Notes: generated from the sequence alone by a model not told the origin. A stretch of DNA of 52,019 nt from Acidobacteriota bacterium (GCA_021790995.1 JAJYFA010000009.1:1-52019); one strand, 5' to 3'; counted from the stretch's first letter, positions 9,636 to 17,718 are shown. Translations and numbers: made by a program.

Positions 9636-11692
9636 CACTTTGCCCCCTGCCCGGCGCCGGTCTTCTGCGCCATGAGGAATGCCGTCAGCGCGCGAGCGTC
9701 GTCGTCGCTCATGTGCTGGTTGGGCTCGATGGTTCCGGGACGCAGCGCCTGAGGATCTTTCAGATAGTGGAAGATCCACGCAGCGTTCAGGCGCGCGCCG
9801 ACCTTCGTCAATGTAGGCCCGATGTATCCCTTGTCCTGGTTGGGATTCACCATGTGGCAAGACTGGCAGTCGTACTTGGAATAAAAGAGCTGGCGCCCCT
9901 TTTCGACGAGATCGGGCGAGTAGCCGCTGAGCGGCATCTCGTCGCGTACGAACGCGGGTGTCTGGTAGACGGTCATGATGTAGTTGGTCAGCACAGTGCG
10001 CTCGGCATCCGTAAGGTTGAACTTCGGCATGCGCCGAATCAGGGCCGGACGCAACGTGTTGGGATCCTTCAGGAAGCCATCGAGCCACTGGCTCTGGACC
10101 GAGGATCCTTCCCAGCTCAGGTCGGGAGCCATGGTGCCTCCGTGGCCGTTGATGCGGTGGCAACTCAGGCAGTTGAGGTTCGCCATCAGTTGACCTGCCT
10201 GGCCCGCAGGCTGGTAGTTCGTCTCGCGCGCCGCGGGAACCTGCAGGCTGGAGGGCAGGGCGAAACTGCGATCGGTAAGTGAAAGCAGCGCGGTGGTAAC
10301 GTCCGCCACCTGGCTGGAGGTGAAGTTGTAGCGAGGCATGTGGAGCGAGGGTCCAAAGGACCGCGGCTGCCGGATCTTCTCCGAGAGGTAAGCAGGCAGG
10401 CTGTGCTCCATGCCCGGCAGGAAGACAAGCTGAACCAGCGGCTTGCTGCCGATGCGGCTCAGGTCCGGTCCGAAGTTGTCCGGCTTGGGAACGCCTGTGA
10501 TGGCATGGCAGGAGGCGCAGCCATACTCGATGACCAGCTTCTTGCCGTGCTCAATCTGCGCCTTTGTCGCCGGCTGCAGATGGACGTTGGCGAGAAGGTC
10601 GGAATCGGTTTTGCTGGCGACGTAGGCAGTGATCGTCTTGAGCTGCTGATCGGTCCAGCGGTATTGCGGCATCAGCGTGCTCGGATCGTACTTTTGCGGA
10701 TCGCGCATCCAGGCCATGAGCCAGTCGGGCTTGACCTTGGTGCCTACGTTGGTCAGCTCCGGTCCCAGGTCTCCGCCGACCAGATTGCCGGCTTCATTCT
10801 GGGTTGCGTGGCAGGAGGCGCAGAAGGACTCGCCATAGAGGCTGGCTCCGGCCGTAGGATCGGGCGCCGGCCCATGCGATGCGGCCGAAGACGCCATCGT
10901 GTCGCCGGGCTGAGGTGTGCTGTTGGCGATGAGGAACGCCGAGATGTCGCTGGCGTCCGCGTCGCTCAACTGGAAGTTTGGCATTGTGGCCGAGGCTGAA
11001 TAGCTCGTTGGATCCTTGAGCCATGCATAGATCCACTCGCGGCTGGTTTTGTCGGCGATGTGGGTCAACGGCGGCGGATTGTCGGTGGCCTGCATCGTGC
11101 TGCCATCGGGAAGTGTGACGGTATGGCAGTTCACGCAGCCGTAGCGGGCAAGCATCACGCGGCCATTGTTCAGCTTGGGCGTGCCTTCGAGCGGCTCGTG
11201 GTGGCACTGCCCGCAGGAAGATTCGACATAGCGCGCGGGCAGGATTGGCTCTTCGCCTGCCATCTTGCTATGGTGTGCCTCTTCGACGGTGGTCGCCGCG
11301 CCCTGGCCGCGATGGCACATCACGCAGCCGAACTGGGTAAGCTTGTGCGGAATCGGCGGATGGGCGCGAAACGGCTGCTCCTTGATATTGGAAAGGCTGG
11401 CCTCGGTCAGGCCGACATGGCAGGTCTGGCAGCGATCGACAACGCCCAGTTCGGGAATCCAGATTTGCTGGATCCCACCCTGAAAGTGGCGGCGCAGCGT
11501 GACCGCATCGCCACGATTGCGGATGAGGTTCAGATACTGCTTCTGGTAGCCGTGCCACTGGCTGAAGTAATCCTTCGCCGGCGCCACAGTCAGCAGAAGA
11601 AGCAGAACCACGCTGACAATTCCAAACATGCGGAACGGATCGCGGATGAAAGCCTTGATTGAGGAGATAAAGCCAGTATTATGCGTTTGCAT
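9635..11692 (-). CDS. Membrane-anchored octaheme cytochrome c of the Rieske/cytochrome b complex
   Basis: 685 residues with one N-terminal membrane helix (about 22-36) and eight CxxCH motifs in order: CQTCH, CVMCH, CGQCH, CVNCH, CASCH, CASCH, CLSCH, CQSCH. The first three are packed in the N-terminal part. The last five each sit in a roughly 100-residue monoheme domain with a later Met that may be an axial ligand (ATMPNF, TLMPQY, LHMPRY, RRMPKF, QHMSDD). It is encoded immediately after the cytochrome b subunits, so it likely takes the place of cytochrome c1 or f and carries electrons from the Rieske centre to soluble or outer-membrane acceptors. Location should be periplasmic and membrane-tethered. 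Confidence 0.92.
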   Translation of the reverse strand: MQTHNTGFISSIKAFIRDPFRMFGIVSVVLLLLLTVAPAKDYFSQWHGYQKQYLNLIRNRGDAVTLRRHFQGGIQQIWIPELGVVDRCQTCHVGLTEASLSNIKEQPFRAHPPIPHKLTQFGCVMCHRGQGAATTVEEAHHSKMAGEEPILPARYVESSCGQCHHEPLEGTPKLNNGRVMLARYGCVNCHTVTLPDGSTMQATDNPPPLTHIADKTSREWIYAWLKDPTSYSASATMPNFQLSDADASDISAFLIANSTPQPGDTMASSAASHGPAPDPTAGASLYGESFCASCHATQNEAGNLVGGDLGPELTNVGTKVKPDWLMAWMRDPQKYDPSTLMPQYRWTDQQLKTITAYVASKTDSDLLANVHLQPATKAQIEHGKKLVIEYGCASCHAITGVPKPDNFGPDLSRIGSKPLVQLVFLPGMEHSLPAYLSEKIRQPRSFGPSLHMPRYNFTSSQVADVTTALLSLTDRSFALPSSLQVPAARETNYQPAGQAGQLMANLNCLSCHRINGHGGTMAPDLSWEGSSVQSQWLDGFLKDPNTLRPALIRRMPKFNLTDAERTVLTNYIMTVYQTPAFVRDEMPLSGYSPDLVEKGRQLFYSKYDCQSCHMVNPNQDKGYIGPTLTKVGARLNAAWIFHYLKDPQALRPGTIEPNQHMSDDDARALTAFLMAQKTGAGQGAK

Positions 11693-12397
11693 TTAGCTCC
11701 TCCATGGCCATACCCACGACCAGCCGGGGCCGCGGAAGAACGTGCCCACCGCCGTGAGGACAATAAGTTCGAAAAGAAACCACGTCATGATCCACCAGAA
11801 AATGGGTCTTAATGCTAGATATCGCCGCAAACGGCCCGGCGATTGCGGAGAACTGAAGGCGGCCAGCAGCATGAGCGCGGCAATGATCACCGTCGGCGCC
11901 AGCGCCACATATACATCGAAGAACCAGAGGAAAATGCTCAGCGATCCCGCCACGATCATCGACAGCATCAGGCGTTGCTGGCGATTCTTGAGAAAGAAGC
12001 CCTCGGCCTCAATGTTGATGTCGAAATAAGGAATAACGATAAGTGCAATGATCAGCAAGCCAGGGATCAAGACCCCGGCGACGACCGGCGGGAAATAATG
12101 CAGCATCTCCTGCAGGCCGAGGAAGTACCAAGGCGCCTTGGCCGGATTGGGCGTGTTGGTAGGGTTGGCAATGCCCTCAAGCGGAGCATTGAAAAAGAGC
12201 GACATGAGCACCAGGCCGATGAGCAGGCACTCGACCGCCAGCAGAGCCCTGATCAAAACCTCGGAAAAGGTCTGCACTCTCTCCTCGTCGTAGACCTTTA
12301 CCTGCGGAGAGGTGCGCCGTGTCACGAAAAGCACACGCCTTTGCGAAGCGCGCATGTCCGATCCGACTGCAGCCGTGAAGTCTTTGGGAGGTGTCAT
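11693..12397 (-). CDS. Cytochrome b C-terminal (subunit IV-like) subunit
   Basis: 234 residues with four hydrophobic segments (about 48-68, 105-125, 142-165 and 200-222), matching the C-terminal half of cytochrome b, or subunit IV of b6f. The quinol-site PEWY motif appears as APWY in [16 protein letters not shown] (about 80-95), so the usual Glu is absent. The ATG at 12397 overlaps the stop of the cytochrome b6-like gene by four bases (ATGA), so the two halves are translationally coupled. With its partner it should form the quinol-oxidising core in the inner membrane. Confidence 0.92.
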   Translation of the reverse strand: MTPPKDFTAAVGSDMRASQRRVLFVTRRTSPQVKVYDEERVQTFSEVLIRALLAVECLLIGLVLMSLFFNAPLEGIANPTNTPNPAKAPWYFLGLQEMLHYFPPVVAGVLIPGLLIIALIVIPYFDINIEAEGFFLKNRQQRLMLSMIVAGSLSIFLWFFDVYVALAPTVIIAALMLLAAFSSPQSPGRLRRYLALRPIFWWIMTWFLFELIVLTAVGTFFRGPGWSWVWPWRS

Positions 12398-13185
12398 CGT
12401 GTTTTTTGCTCCTCGTTGGATGACTGCTGCTCATGGCTTGCCGCGCCGGGTTCACTTTCCCGCACGTACAGGCCGCCGTCCTTGCGAATCCGCCAGAAAT
12501 GCACGGCCAGAAACACAACCGCGGTGAGGGGCAGAATCACGCAGTGCAGCACGTAGAAGCGAAGCAGCGCATTGGCGTTCACCAGATGGCCGCCCAGCAG
12601 AAGAAAGCGGATCTTGTCGCCGATGAGCGGCACAGCGGAGGAGATGTTCGTTCCGACCGTGATCGCCCAGTAGGCGAGCTGATCCCAGGGCAACAGGTAG
12701 CCCGTGTAGCTGAGCAGAAGCGTCACCAGCAGCAGGAAGACGCCGACCACCCAGTTGAACTCCCGCGGGGCGCGGTACGCGCCACGATAGAAGACGCGAA
12801 ACATGTGCGCAAAGGCGAGAAAGACCATCGCGTGCGCCGACCAGCGATGAAGATTGCGCAGAAAAAGACCCGATGAAACGGCAAACTGAAGATCCTTGAC
12901 ATCGGAATAGGCGCGCGGCACGGAAGGATGGTAGTAAAGCATCAGCAGAATGCCGGTGACGACCAGAACAATGAATGTACCGAGCGTGAGCGTTCCCAGA
13001 TACCAGGTAGCGCCCAGGCCAAGCATTCGCTTGCGAACTTTGGTGGGGAACAGGTGCAGGAACACGTTCTGCTGAATCGCCAGCGCGTTGTGAAGCGTGC
13101 TCGTGCCCTTCCCGCTGCGGAAGATCGATCGCCAGACCCGCGTGCGCTCGAGCTTGTCGAAGTAGGTTTCGATGGTACCCGGCAT
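12394..13185 (-). CDS. Cytochrome b6-like subunit, diheme b
   Basis: 263 residues with four transmembrane helices. Two His pairs 14 residues apart match the ligands for hemes bL and b[20 protein letters not shown] in helix B and [19 protein letters not shown] in helix D. The split b6 plus subunit IV form places the complex in the b6f/menaquinol-type group rather than with mitochondrial bc1. The C-terminal tail is polar and Glu/Gln rich. It is preceded by the Rieske gene with only 3 nt between them and overlaps the downstream subunit by 4 nt. Confidence 0.94.
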   Translation of the reverse strand: MPGTIETYFDKLERTRVWRSIFRSGKGTSTLHNALAIQQNVFLHLFPTKVRKRMLGLGATWYLGTLTLGTFIVLVVTGILLMLYYHPSVPRAYSDVKDLQFAVSSGLFLRNLHRWSAHAMVFLAFAHMFRVFYRGAYRAPREFNWVVGVFLLLVTLLLSYTGYLLPWDQLAYWAITVGTNISSAVPLIGDKIRFLLLGGHLVNANALLRFYVLHCVILPLTAVVFLAVHFWRIRKDGGLYVRESEPGAASHEQQSSNEEQKTR

Positions 13186-13188
13186 CTC

Positions 13189-13689
13189 TTATACCCTCAG
13201 AAACTGGAACTGTGGAATGGTTACGGAGCGATCGACCATGAGTTCTCCATCGTCGCTCATCCAGGTTTTCAGCCAGGGAAGCGGCCTGGGCGCCGGACCG
13301 GCCAGCTTTTGCCCCTCTTCGCTGAAGCGGCTGCCGTGACATGGACATGCGATCATGTTCAATTCGGGCTTCCAGGCCGTCATGCATCCCAGGTGGGTGC
13401 AAATCGCACTCAGCGAGAAGTAGCCCTCGGCAAGGTGCACCAGATAGATCGCGGAGTTTACATCGAGCGTGACGGATCCGAGCGGATAGCGATCCAGCGC
13501 GCCCGCATTCACAATGGGGGAGGGCTCGAACAGAACATTGGGAGAAAGATACTGGTAGTAAAAAGCCAGGGTTCCCGCTGTCGCCACCCCCAGCGAGCCG
13601 AGGCCGAGTTTGGTGAAGAACTCCCTGCGATCCAGCTCGGAGCCTTCGCGAACAAGATGGGTTTCCGTTGTCGTGGTCATTGTCGGCAT
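13189..13689 (-). CDS. Rieske [2Fe-2S] protein
   Basis: 166 residues from the ATG at 13689, which overlaps the upstream stop as TGATG. The GTG at 13692 is an alternative, and the ATG at 13680 has better spacing from AGGAAG. A Tat-like signal, RREFFTKLG, precedes a hydrophobic anchor. The Rieske motifs are CTHLGC (about 97-102) and CPCHGS (about 115-120), which supply two Cys and two His for the cluster plus the disulfide pair. The protein should sit in the periplasm, anchored by its uncleaved N-terminus, and shuttle electrons from quinol to the octaheme cytochrome. Confidence 0.94.
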   Translation of the reverse strand: MPTMTTTTETHLVREGSELDRREFFTKLGLGSLGVATAGTLAFYYQYLSPNVLFEPSPIVNAGALDRYPLGSVTLDVNSAIYLVHLAEGYFSLSAICTHLGCMTAWKPELNMIACPCHGSRFSEEGQKLAGPAPRPLPWLKTWMSDDGELMVDRSVTIPQFQFLRV

Positions 13690-15662
13690 CACTTCCTGTC
13701 TGCCACCGGCACGCGCAAAGGCGCTTCGATGGATTCAATGGAGATGAGCCCGGTCGGTTCGGCCGGGATCAGGTTGTAGGCTTCCATGGTGATCGTGCCC
13801 GCCGGGCATCGCGCTGCGCAAAGACCGCAGCGAATGCATCGCGTTTCGTCCTTCAGCATCACCGAACCGGCAATCGTACCCAGTTCTTCTGCCCGCACAT
13901 CGTCCAGTTCCACGTTGAGGAGTTGCTCGTTCTCGACAAGCTGCTCTACAACTCCCGGATCGAAATCGAAACGATCGAGACTTACCAGCTCAAGGCAGTT
14001 CTCCGGGCAGACATCGACGCAGCCGCCGCAGAGGATACATTGGCTGCCGTCCTGCGCGTTGCCCTCGAAGATGGTGTTGACCCAGCAGTGCAGGCATCGC
14101 TGCGCCTCTGCCCGGGCTGTCTCCTCGTCGTAAACTACCTCGACTTCGGTGACTCCCGTACGGCGGTCGAGCGGCAGTACCTGTGGATCCTTGCGGACAA
14201 GGTCAAGCAGATTGAGCGGCATGGTGTGGCGATTCAGAATCTCCACCTCAATCGTTGCCTCGGGATGGCTGGTGCCGCGCAAATACTCGTCAATCCCCAT
14301 CGCCGCGCGTTTGCCGTCGGCAACACTGTCGATAATCAACCGCGGTCCAAATGCGCAGTCTCCGCCGGCGAAAATACCGGGGGCCGAGGTCATCAGAGTG
14401 CGCGGCTCGACCGCGATCAGTCCCCGGCGCGAGATCTCCACGCCGTCTTCCGGCTTCAGGAAGTCCAGCCTGGGGGCCTGACCGATGGCCATGATGATCG
14501 TGTCGCATTCGAGCTGGAATTCGCTGCCCTCGTAAAACGAGGGATTGAACCGGCCGTTGGCGTCGAATACCTGCTTGGTCTTGAGCACTTCGAGCGCGGT
14601 GACGCCATCGGGACCGCCTATGATGCATTTTGGTCCGAGACCGGGATGCAGGATGACGCCTTCCTCCTCGGCCTCGACGATCTCTTCCTGCGCCGCCGGC
14701 ATCTGTGCCCGGGGTTCGAGGCAGACCAGGTGGACCTCCTGGGCGCCGAGGCGCAGCGCGGACAGCGAGATGTCCATCATCTCCTTGCCGGCGACTGCGT
14801 CCACGTTCTCCTGAAGCGGCTCCTGCTCCTGAACCCCCGAGACATGCTGGCGCACCACCTCGCGCGCCGCCGAGCGGGCCACATCCATGGCCACGTTGCC
14901 GCCGCCGATGACAATGACCTTTTTGCCGATCGTGAATTGGTAGCCCAGGTTGACGTTGAGAAGAAAATCAATTCCCTTGTAAACCCCATCCAGATCCACG
15001 CCGGGAATAGAGAGATCGCGGCTGCGATGCGCCCCGACCGCAATCAGGACCGCGTCGAAACCCTGGCTGCGCAATTCGGAGACTTCGAAGTCGCGCCCCG
15101 CCGCATAGTTCAGCTTCAGGGTAATGTCTCCAGTCGCAAGAATCTCCCGCACCTGCGCCTGAATGACGCTGCGCGGCAGCCGGTACTCCGGCACGCCAAG
15201 ATGGAGCATTCCGCCTGCAACCGGGGCGGCCTCGAAGATCGTGACCGAATAGCCCATCAGAGCCAGGTCGTGAGCCGCCGAGAGTCCAACCGGCCCGGCG
15301 CCCACAATGGCAATCTTGAAAGGCAGCTTCTTCTGGCTGCATCCCGCATTCACATCAACAGGCCGTCTCGACTCGGGCCCGTGGCGCTCGGTCAAAAACC
15401 GTTTGAGCGCCCGAATCGAGATAGGACGGTCAATTGCGCCGCGGCGGCAAGCCGTCTCGCAAGGATGCGCGCAAACCCGGCCGCAGATGCTGGCCAGCGG
15501 GTTCGGACCGCGCGCATAGCGGTAGGCCTCTTCGTACTCTCCTTCCGCGATGAGCGCAACATATCTGCCCGCATTGGTATGCGCGGGACAAGCCATCATG
15601 CATGGGAAGTTGCTGTTCAACCACCCTGCGTCGACCGCTTTGTTCTCAAATCGCTTCAACAT
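13689..15662 (-). CDS. GltD-like NAD(P)/FAD oxidoreductase with C-terminal ferredoxin domains
   Basis: Taken from the ATG at 15662, this gives 657 residues beginning MLKRFENKAV. A TTG at 15740, directly after the upstream stop, would add 26 residues but would place a strong hairpin (15703-15726) inside the coding sequence, so I prefer the ATG. The N-terminus has the GltD Fe-S signature (CMMACPAHTNAGRY; CGRVCAHPCETACRR), then FAD binding GAGPVGLSAA, NAD(P) binding GGGNVAMDVARSA and the late FAD motif GIFAGGDCAFGP. The C-terminus has two ferredoxin-like clusters (CILCGGCVDVCPENC; CIRCGLCAARCPAGT). The protein is cytoplasmic or membrane-peripheral. Being encoded first before Rieske and cytochrome b suggests it links NAD(P)H or ferredoxin to that complex. 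Confidence 0.9.
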   Translation of the reverse strand: MLKRFENKAVDAGWLNSNFPCMMACPAHTNAGRYVALIAEGEYEEAYRYARGPNPLASICGRVCAHPCETACRRGAIDRPISIRALKRFLTERHGPESRRPVDVNAGCSQKKLPFKIAIVGAGPVGLSAAHDLALMGYSVTIFEAAPVAGGMLHLGVPEYRLPRSVIQAQVREILATGDITLKLNYAAGRDFEVSELRSQGFDAVLIAVGAHRSRDLSIPGVDLDGVYKGIDFLLNVNLGYQFTIGKKVIVIGGGNVAMDVARSAAREVVRQHVSGVQEQEPLQENVDAVAGKEMMDISLSALRLGAQEVHLVCLEPRAQMPAAQEEIVEAEEEGVILHPGLGPKCIIGGPDGVTALEVLKTKQVFDANGRFNPSFYEGSEFQLECDTIIMAIGQAPRLDFLKPEDGVEISRRGLIAVEPRTLMTSAPGIFAGGDCAFGPRLIIDSVADGKRAAMGIDEYLRGTSHPEATIEVEILNRHTMPLNLLDLVRKDPQVLPLDRRTGVTEVEVVYDEETARAEAQRCLHCWVNTIFEGNAQDGSQCILCGGCVDVCPENCLELVSLDRFDFDPGVVEQLVENEQLLNVELDDVRAEELGTIAGSVMLKDETRCIRCGLCAARCPAGTITMEAYNLIPAEPTGLISIESIEAPLRVPVADRK

Positions 15663-15702
15663 GCCGCCCGCTTCCCTGCCCAGACGCTTTACTCTCGGCT
15701 GT

Positions 15703-15726
15703 GCCGTGGGCGCACGCGCCCACGGC
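15703..15726 (-). other. Perfect 10-bp hairpin between cupredoxin and oxidoreductase genes
   Basis: GCCGTGGGCG (15703-15712) pairs perfectly with CGCCCACGGC (15717-15726) across a 4-nt loop. It begins 15 nt after the cupredoxin stop and ends 41 nt before the ATG at 15662. No T-run follows on the minus strand, so it may set relative mRNA levels by processing or stabilise the upstream mRNA rather than terminate. Confidence 0.6.
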
Positions 15727-15740
15727 TGGTTGCTCGCCAA

Positions 15741-16322
15741 TTACTTCATCGGGATATTCGCGGTGGCGTCGCCCGAAACCGTAATCTGCACGGTGTGGGT
15801 GCGCATCTTGTCCCGCTCGTTCCAGGCCGTCAGCTTATACGTCCCGTTGGGAACATTCGCGATCGTGAAAGCACCCGTCTTGTCGGTCGTTGCGAAATAG
15901 GGCGTCGGTGAAACTACAATGTAGCCCGCCATATCCGGATGCACGTTGCACAAAAGCGGCACAATTCCGGTGGCGTCGAACTTGAAGCTGCGTTGCTGTC
16001 CGCGCGGCCAGGTGCCCATGTTGTGGCCAAGGCTCTTGTTGCCGCTGATCGAGGGCCAGAACACGTTGTGCTCCACGCTGTCCTCGTTCTTGAAGTCCAC
16101 CGTGGTTCCCTTCTGGACCACCAGAAGGTGCGGCATGAACATCAAGCCCTTCTGATTCACCTCCGCATGTTGTGCAGGCGCGGGGAAAGTTTTGCCGGCA
16201 ATTGCGTCGACGTAAACAACGGACTGCCCCTTGGCGCCCGTAACTTTGCCATGGATGGTTCCTGCCTGTGCAGCAACCGCCGCTATCAGCAATACGAAAA
16301 CTGCTGGAACAATGTGCTTCAT
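15741..16322 (-). CDS. Periplasmic cupredoxin (plastocyanin-like) with C-terminal beta-sandwich
   Basis: 193 residues from the ATG at 16322, which has a near-ideal AGGAGG six bases upstream; the longer frame starting at 16382 adds an unlikely N-terminus. A signal peptide covers residues 1-20. The probable type 1 copper ligands are His85 (EHNVFW), Cys125, His128 and Met131 (CNVHPDM). A carboxypeptidase-regulatory-like strand set follows (GAFTIANVPNGTYKLTAWNE). It is the first gene of the respiratory operon, which suggests a soluble electron carrier accepting from the cytochrome chain. Structural, non-redox relatives exist, but all four ligand positions are present here. Confidence 0.88.
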   Translation of the reverse strand: MKHIVPAVFVLLIAAVAAQAGTIHGKVTGAKGQSVVYVDAIAGKTFPAPAQHAEVNQKGLMFMPHLLVVQKGTTVDFKNEDSVEHNVFWPSISGNKSLGHNMGTWPRGQQRSFKFDATGIVPLLCNVHPDMAGYIVVSPTPYFATTDKTGAFTIANVPNGTYKLTAWNERDKMRTHTVQITVSGDATANIPMK

Positions 16323-16471
16323 AGTTCCTCCTTGCATGGATTGTTGTTTGGTGGGGACCAAGTATTGCACGGCACCCTGCATCTTAAACGCCCCGAATAC
16401 ACTCCTCTACCCGCGAGCTCCTTGCAAGCTCACATGCAGTTGAAGCACACCGGATCGTCTTAGTGTCGTTC

Positions 16472-16498
16472 ATTAGAATCAGATCAAGCCGCAGTCAA
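16472..16498 (-). promoter_or_regulatory. Candidate sigma-70 promoter of the respiratory operon
   Basis: On the minus strand TTGACT (16498-16493) and TCTAAT (16477-16472) are separated by 15 bp, each one base from consensus, though the spacer is short. It lies about 150 nt before the cupredoxin ATG and just downstream of the first CRP-like palindrome. Confidence 0.4.
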
Positions 16499-16505
16499 AA
16501 CTGTA

Positions 16506-16521
16506 TGTGATTGCGGTCACA
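16506..16521. promoter_or_regulatory. CRP-type operator 1, perfect TGTGA-N6-TCACA
   Basis: TGTGATTGCGGTCACA matches the CRP half-sites exactly. Its centre is about 40-50 bp upstream of the start inferred from the candidate promoter, near the position used by class II activators. The regulator itself is not encoded in the window. Confidence 0.65.
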
Positions 16522-16546
16522 TTATCACTCAATTAGAAGATTCTAT

Positions 16547-16562
16547 TGTGATCTATCTCACA
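16547..16562. promoter_or_regulatory. CRP-type operator 2, perfect TGTGA-N6-TCACA
   Basis: TGTGATCTATCTCACA is a second exact match, centred 41 bp (about four helical turns) from operator 1, so proteins bound at both sites would lie on the same face of the DNA. Confidence 0.65.
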
Positions 16563-16590
16563 TTCTCACCCCCGAATCGACCTGCTTGTG

Positions 16591-16687
16591 AGTGATCCGC
16601 GTCACGCCATTCTACTAAACAATGACTGCATAAGTCATCGGCGTAAGAATCCGGAAATGCGGCAAAAGTAAAAGTGACGGCCGTCAT
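16591..16687. promoter_or_regulatory. Weaker palindromes extending the operator array
   Basis: Three further dyads follow. GTGA-TCCGCG-TCAC (16592-16605) and GTGA-CGGCCG-TCAT (16674-16687) keep the N6 spacing of the CRP-like sites. ATGACT-GCATA-AGTCAT (16622-16638) has different spacing. Together with operators 1 and 2 they form a cluster of about 180 bp in an otherwise gene-free gap (16323-16683). Confidence 0.4.
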
Positions 16688-16905
16688 CGTGCTGCGGCAG
16701 ATGTTTTCGCCATGTCTGGTGCGTACTCAACTCCGTAGTATTGCAATTCCCAGCACGGCGCATATCCCCTTTGATGCGCCATTTTGAGTACCACTGGAGC
16801 GTTCTGAGAAAAAATGCCCGCCTTTAAGACCGGCAGCTCTCTTTGAGCGGTACCGTCATTGGCGCATTTGAAGATGTTCGAATAAAGAAAGCCCTGTCGA
16901 CGCAT
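16684..16905 (-). CDS. Small hypothetical protein, doubtful
   Basis: A 73-residue frame starting at the ATG 16905. It has a protein-like composition (ELPVLKAGIFSQNAPVVLKM, ending EYAPDMAKTSAAAR) but no motif I recognise and no clear ribosome-binding site. Its stop codon overlaps the last weak palindrome of the operator array. It sits between the respiratory operon and a repeat-rich scar, so it may be a remnant. Confidence 0.35.
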   Translation of the reverse strand: MRRQGFLYSNIFKCANDGTAQRELPVLKAGIFSQNAPVVLKMAHQRGYAPCWELQYYGVEYAPDMAKTSAAAR

Positions 16906-16967
16906 AAGGCAGGTGGCCTATCAGGTCAAGTTCTTTCACGCTCGGTTCTCCCTCGATAGACTGCGCC

Positions 16968-17000
16968 CCACTCAAAACGCGCTCTTTGCGTTTTGAGTGG
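16968..17000. repeat. REP-like hairpin, 13-bp perfect stem
   Basis: CCACTCAAAACGC (16968-16980) and GCGTTTTGAGTGG (16988-17000) pair perfectly across 7 nt. It is directly followed by GAGAGCACGATCCCCACCC, a sequence seen again in similar form after the hairpin at 17155-17183. Confidence 0.7.
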
Positions 17001-17026
17001 GAGAGCACGATCCCCACCCGCCGCGC

Positions 17027-17326
17027 TCATTCCGCCACCCCGTCCATCGCCTGCGCGCAATCCATGCGCAGCGTCCCGTTGTCGTTGAACACCAGCCCAT
17101 AGAAGCGGACCACGTTGCGATTCCGATCCTCTTCAAAATCAAACTGAGGGTGCCACCGGCCGCTCGCCTTTGGCGACCGGTGAGGAACACGATTCCCACC
17201 CTTTGCTGAGAATTTCTCCCAATCCGCTACCCTGATTCCAGGCGCAATCACGAGCGCCGGGGGCACGCGCCTCGGCCTTCGCGCTTCCGGCGCGGGCCAA
17301 GGTACGCGTAACTCCTTTGCCACCAC
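17027..17326 (-). CDS. Hypothetical protein or decayed gene tail
   Basis: A 99-residue frame. Its last 40 residues (FDFEEDRNRN, then VVRFYGLVFNDNGTLRMDCA) look like real protein sequence, while the first half is Pro/Arg rich and crosses the palindrome at 17155-17183. I recognise no family. The likeliest reading is the 3' end of an older gene with a repeat element inserted or fused upstream. Confidence 0.3.
   Translation of the reverse strand: MVAKELRVPWPAPEARRPRRVPPALVIAPGIRVADWEKFSAKGGNRVPHRSPKASGRWHPQFDFEEDRNRNVVRFYGLVFNDNGTLRMDCAQAMDGVAE
17155..17183. repeat. REP-like hairpin, second copy type
   Basis: CACCGG (17155-17160) pairs with CCGGTG (17178-17183) and TCGCC (17165-17169) with GGCGA (17173-17177), with a 4-nt bulge and TTT loop. 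It is followed by GAGGAACACGATTCCCACCC, clearly related to the sequence after the hairpin at 16968-17000. Confidence 0.65.
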
Positions 17327-17529
17327 GATTCTGGCCGCAGATCATTGAAACAAAGGAACTTGTCTCACTTTGTACTTGCCAGGCGTTTGAAAACAAAGAA
17401 GATCTTTACAGAGACCGTAGAGGGGGGCCCCCACGGCGAAAGTGATACGGACCGGTCACATCTCTGACAGATTCAACCGGGGACATTCCTGACACTGCAA
17501 CTGGGGGCATGAGGGCGTACAACGTGCTT

Positions 17530-17685
17530 ATGCCCTGGAAAACGAGCAGTGTAACGGATGAGAAGTTGCGGTTCATCTTTGACGATGAGCGCGGCGAGCT
17601 GACGATGAGAGAACTGTGTATGCGGCAGGGAATCTCGCGCGGGCCTGCTGGTTTGACCCGGCGAGCGCCAGTGCCTATGGTGTAG
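17530..17685 (+). pseudogene. IS481-family transposase N-terminal remnant
   Basis: Translation from the ATG at 17530 gives MPWKTSSVTDEKLRFIFDDE and continues to MRELCMRQGISR, which matches the start of IS481-type transposases (MPWKE...M.LCR.YGISR). The reading then runs into unrelated residues and stops at 17685, so only the N-terminal helix-turn-helix part survives. The preceding 60-70 bp (about 17455-17529), with its GGACATTCCTGACA motif, resemble the left end of such an element. It lies 33 bp before gcvT. Confidence 0.7.
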
Positions 17686-17718
17686 AGGGGCGGTAAGCCG
17701 CTCCTTGAAGGATCTTCC

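Noticed and set aside
13689-15740. Glutamate synthase small subunit (GltD)
   Set aside because: Shares GltD folds but has two extra ferredoxin clusters and no gltB nearby; context is respiratory.
7357-16322. Alternative complex III (ActABCDEF)
   Set aside because: The operon has genuine Rieske and cytochrome b genes, and lacks ActB-type molybdopterin-like and NrfD-like subunits.
16506-16562. FNR boxes (TTGAT-N4-ATCAA)
   Set aside because: The half-sites are TGTGA/TCACA with N6, matching CRP rather than the classical FNR consensus; other CRP/FNR-family members remain possible.
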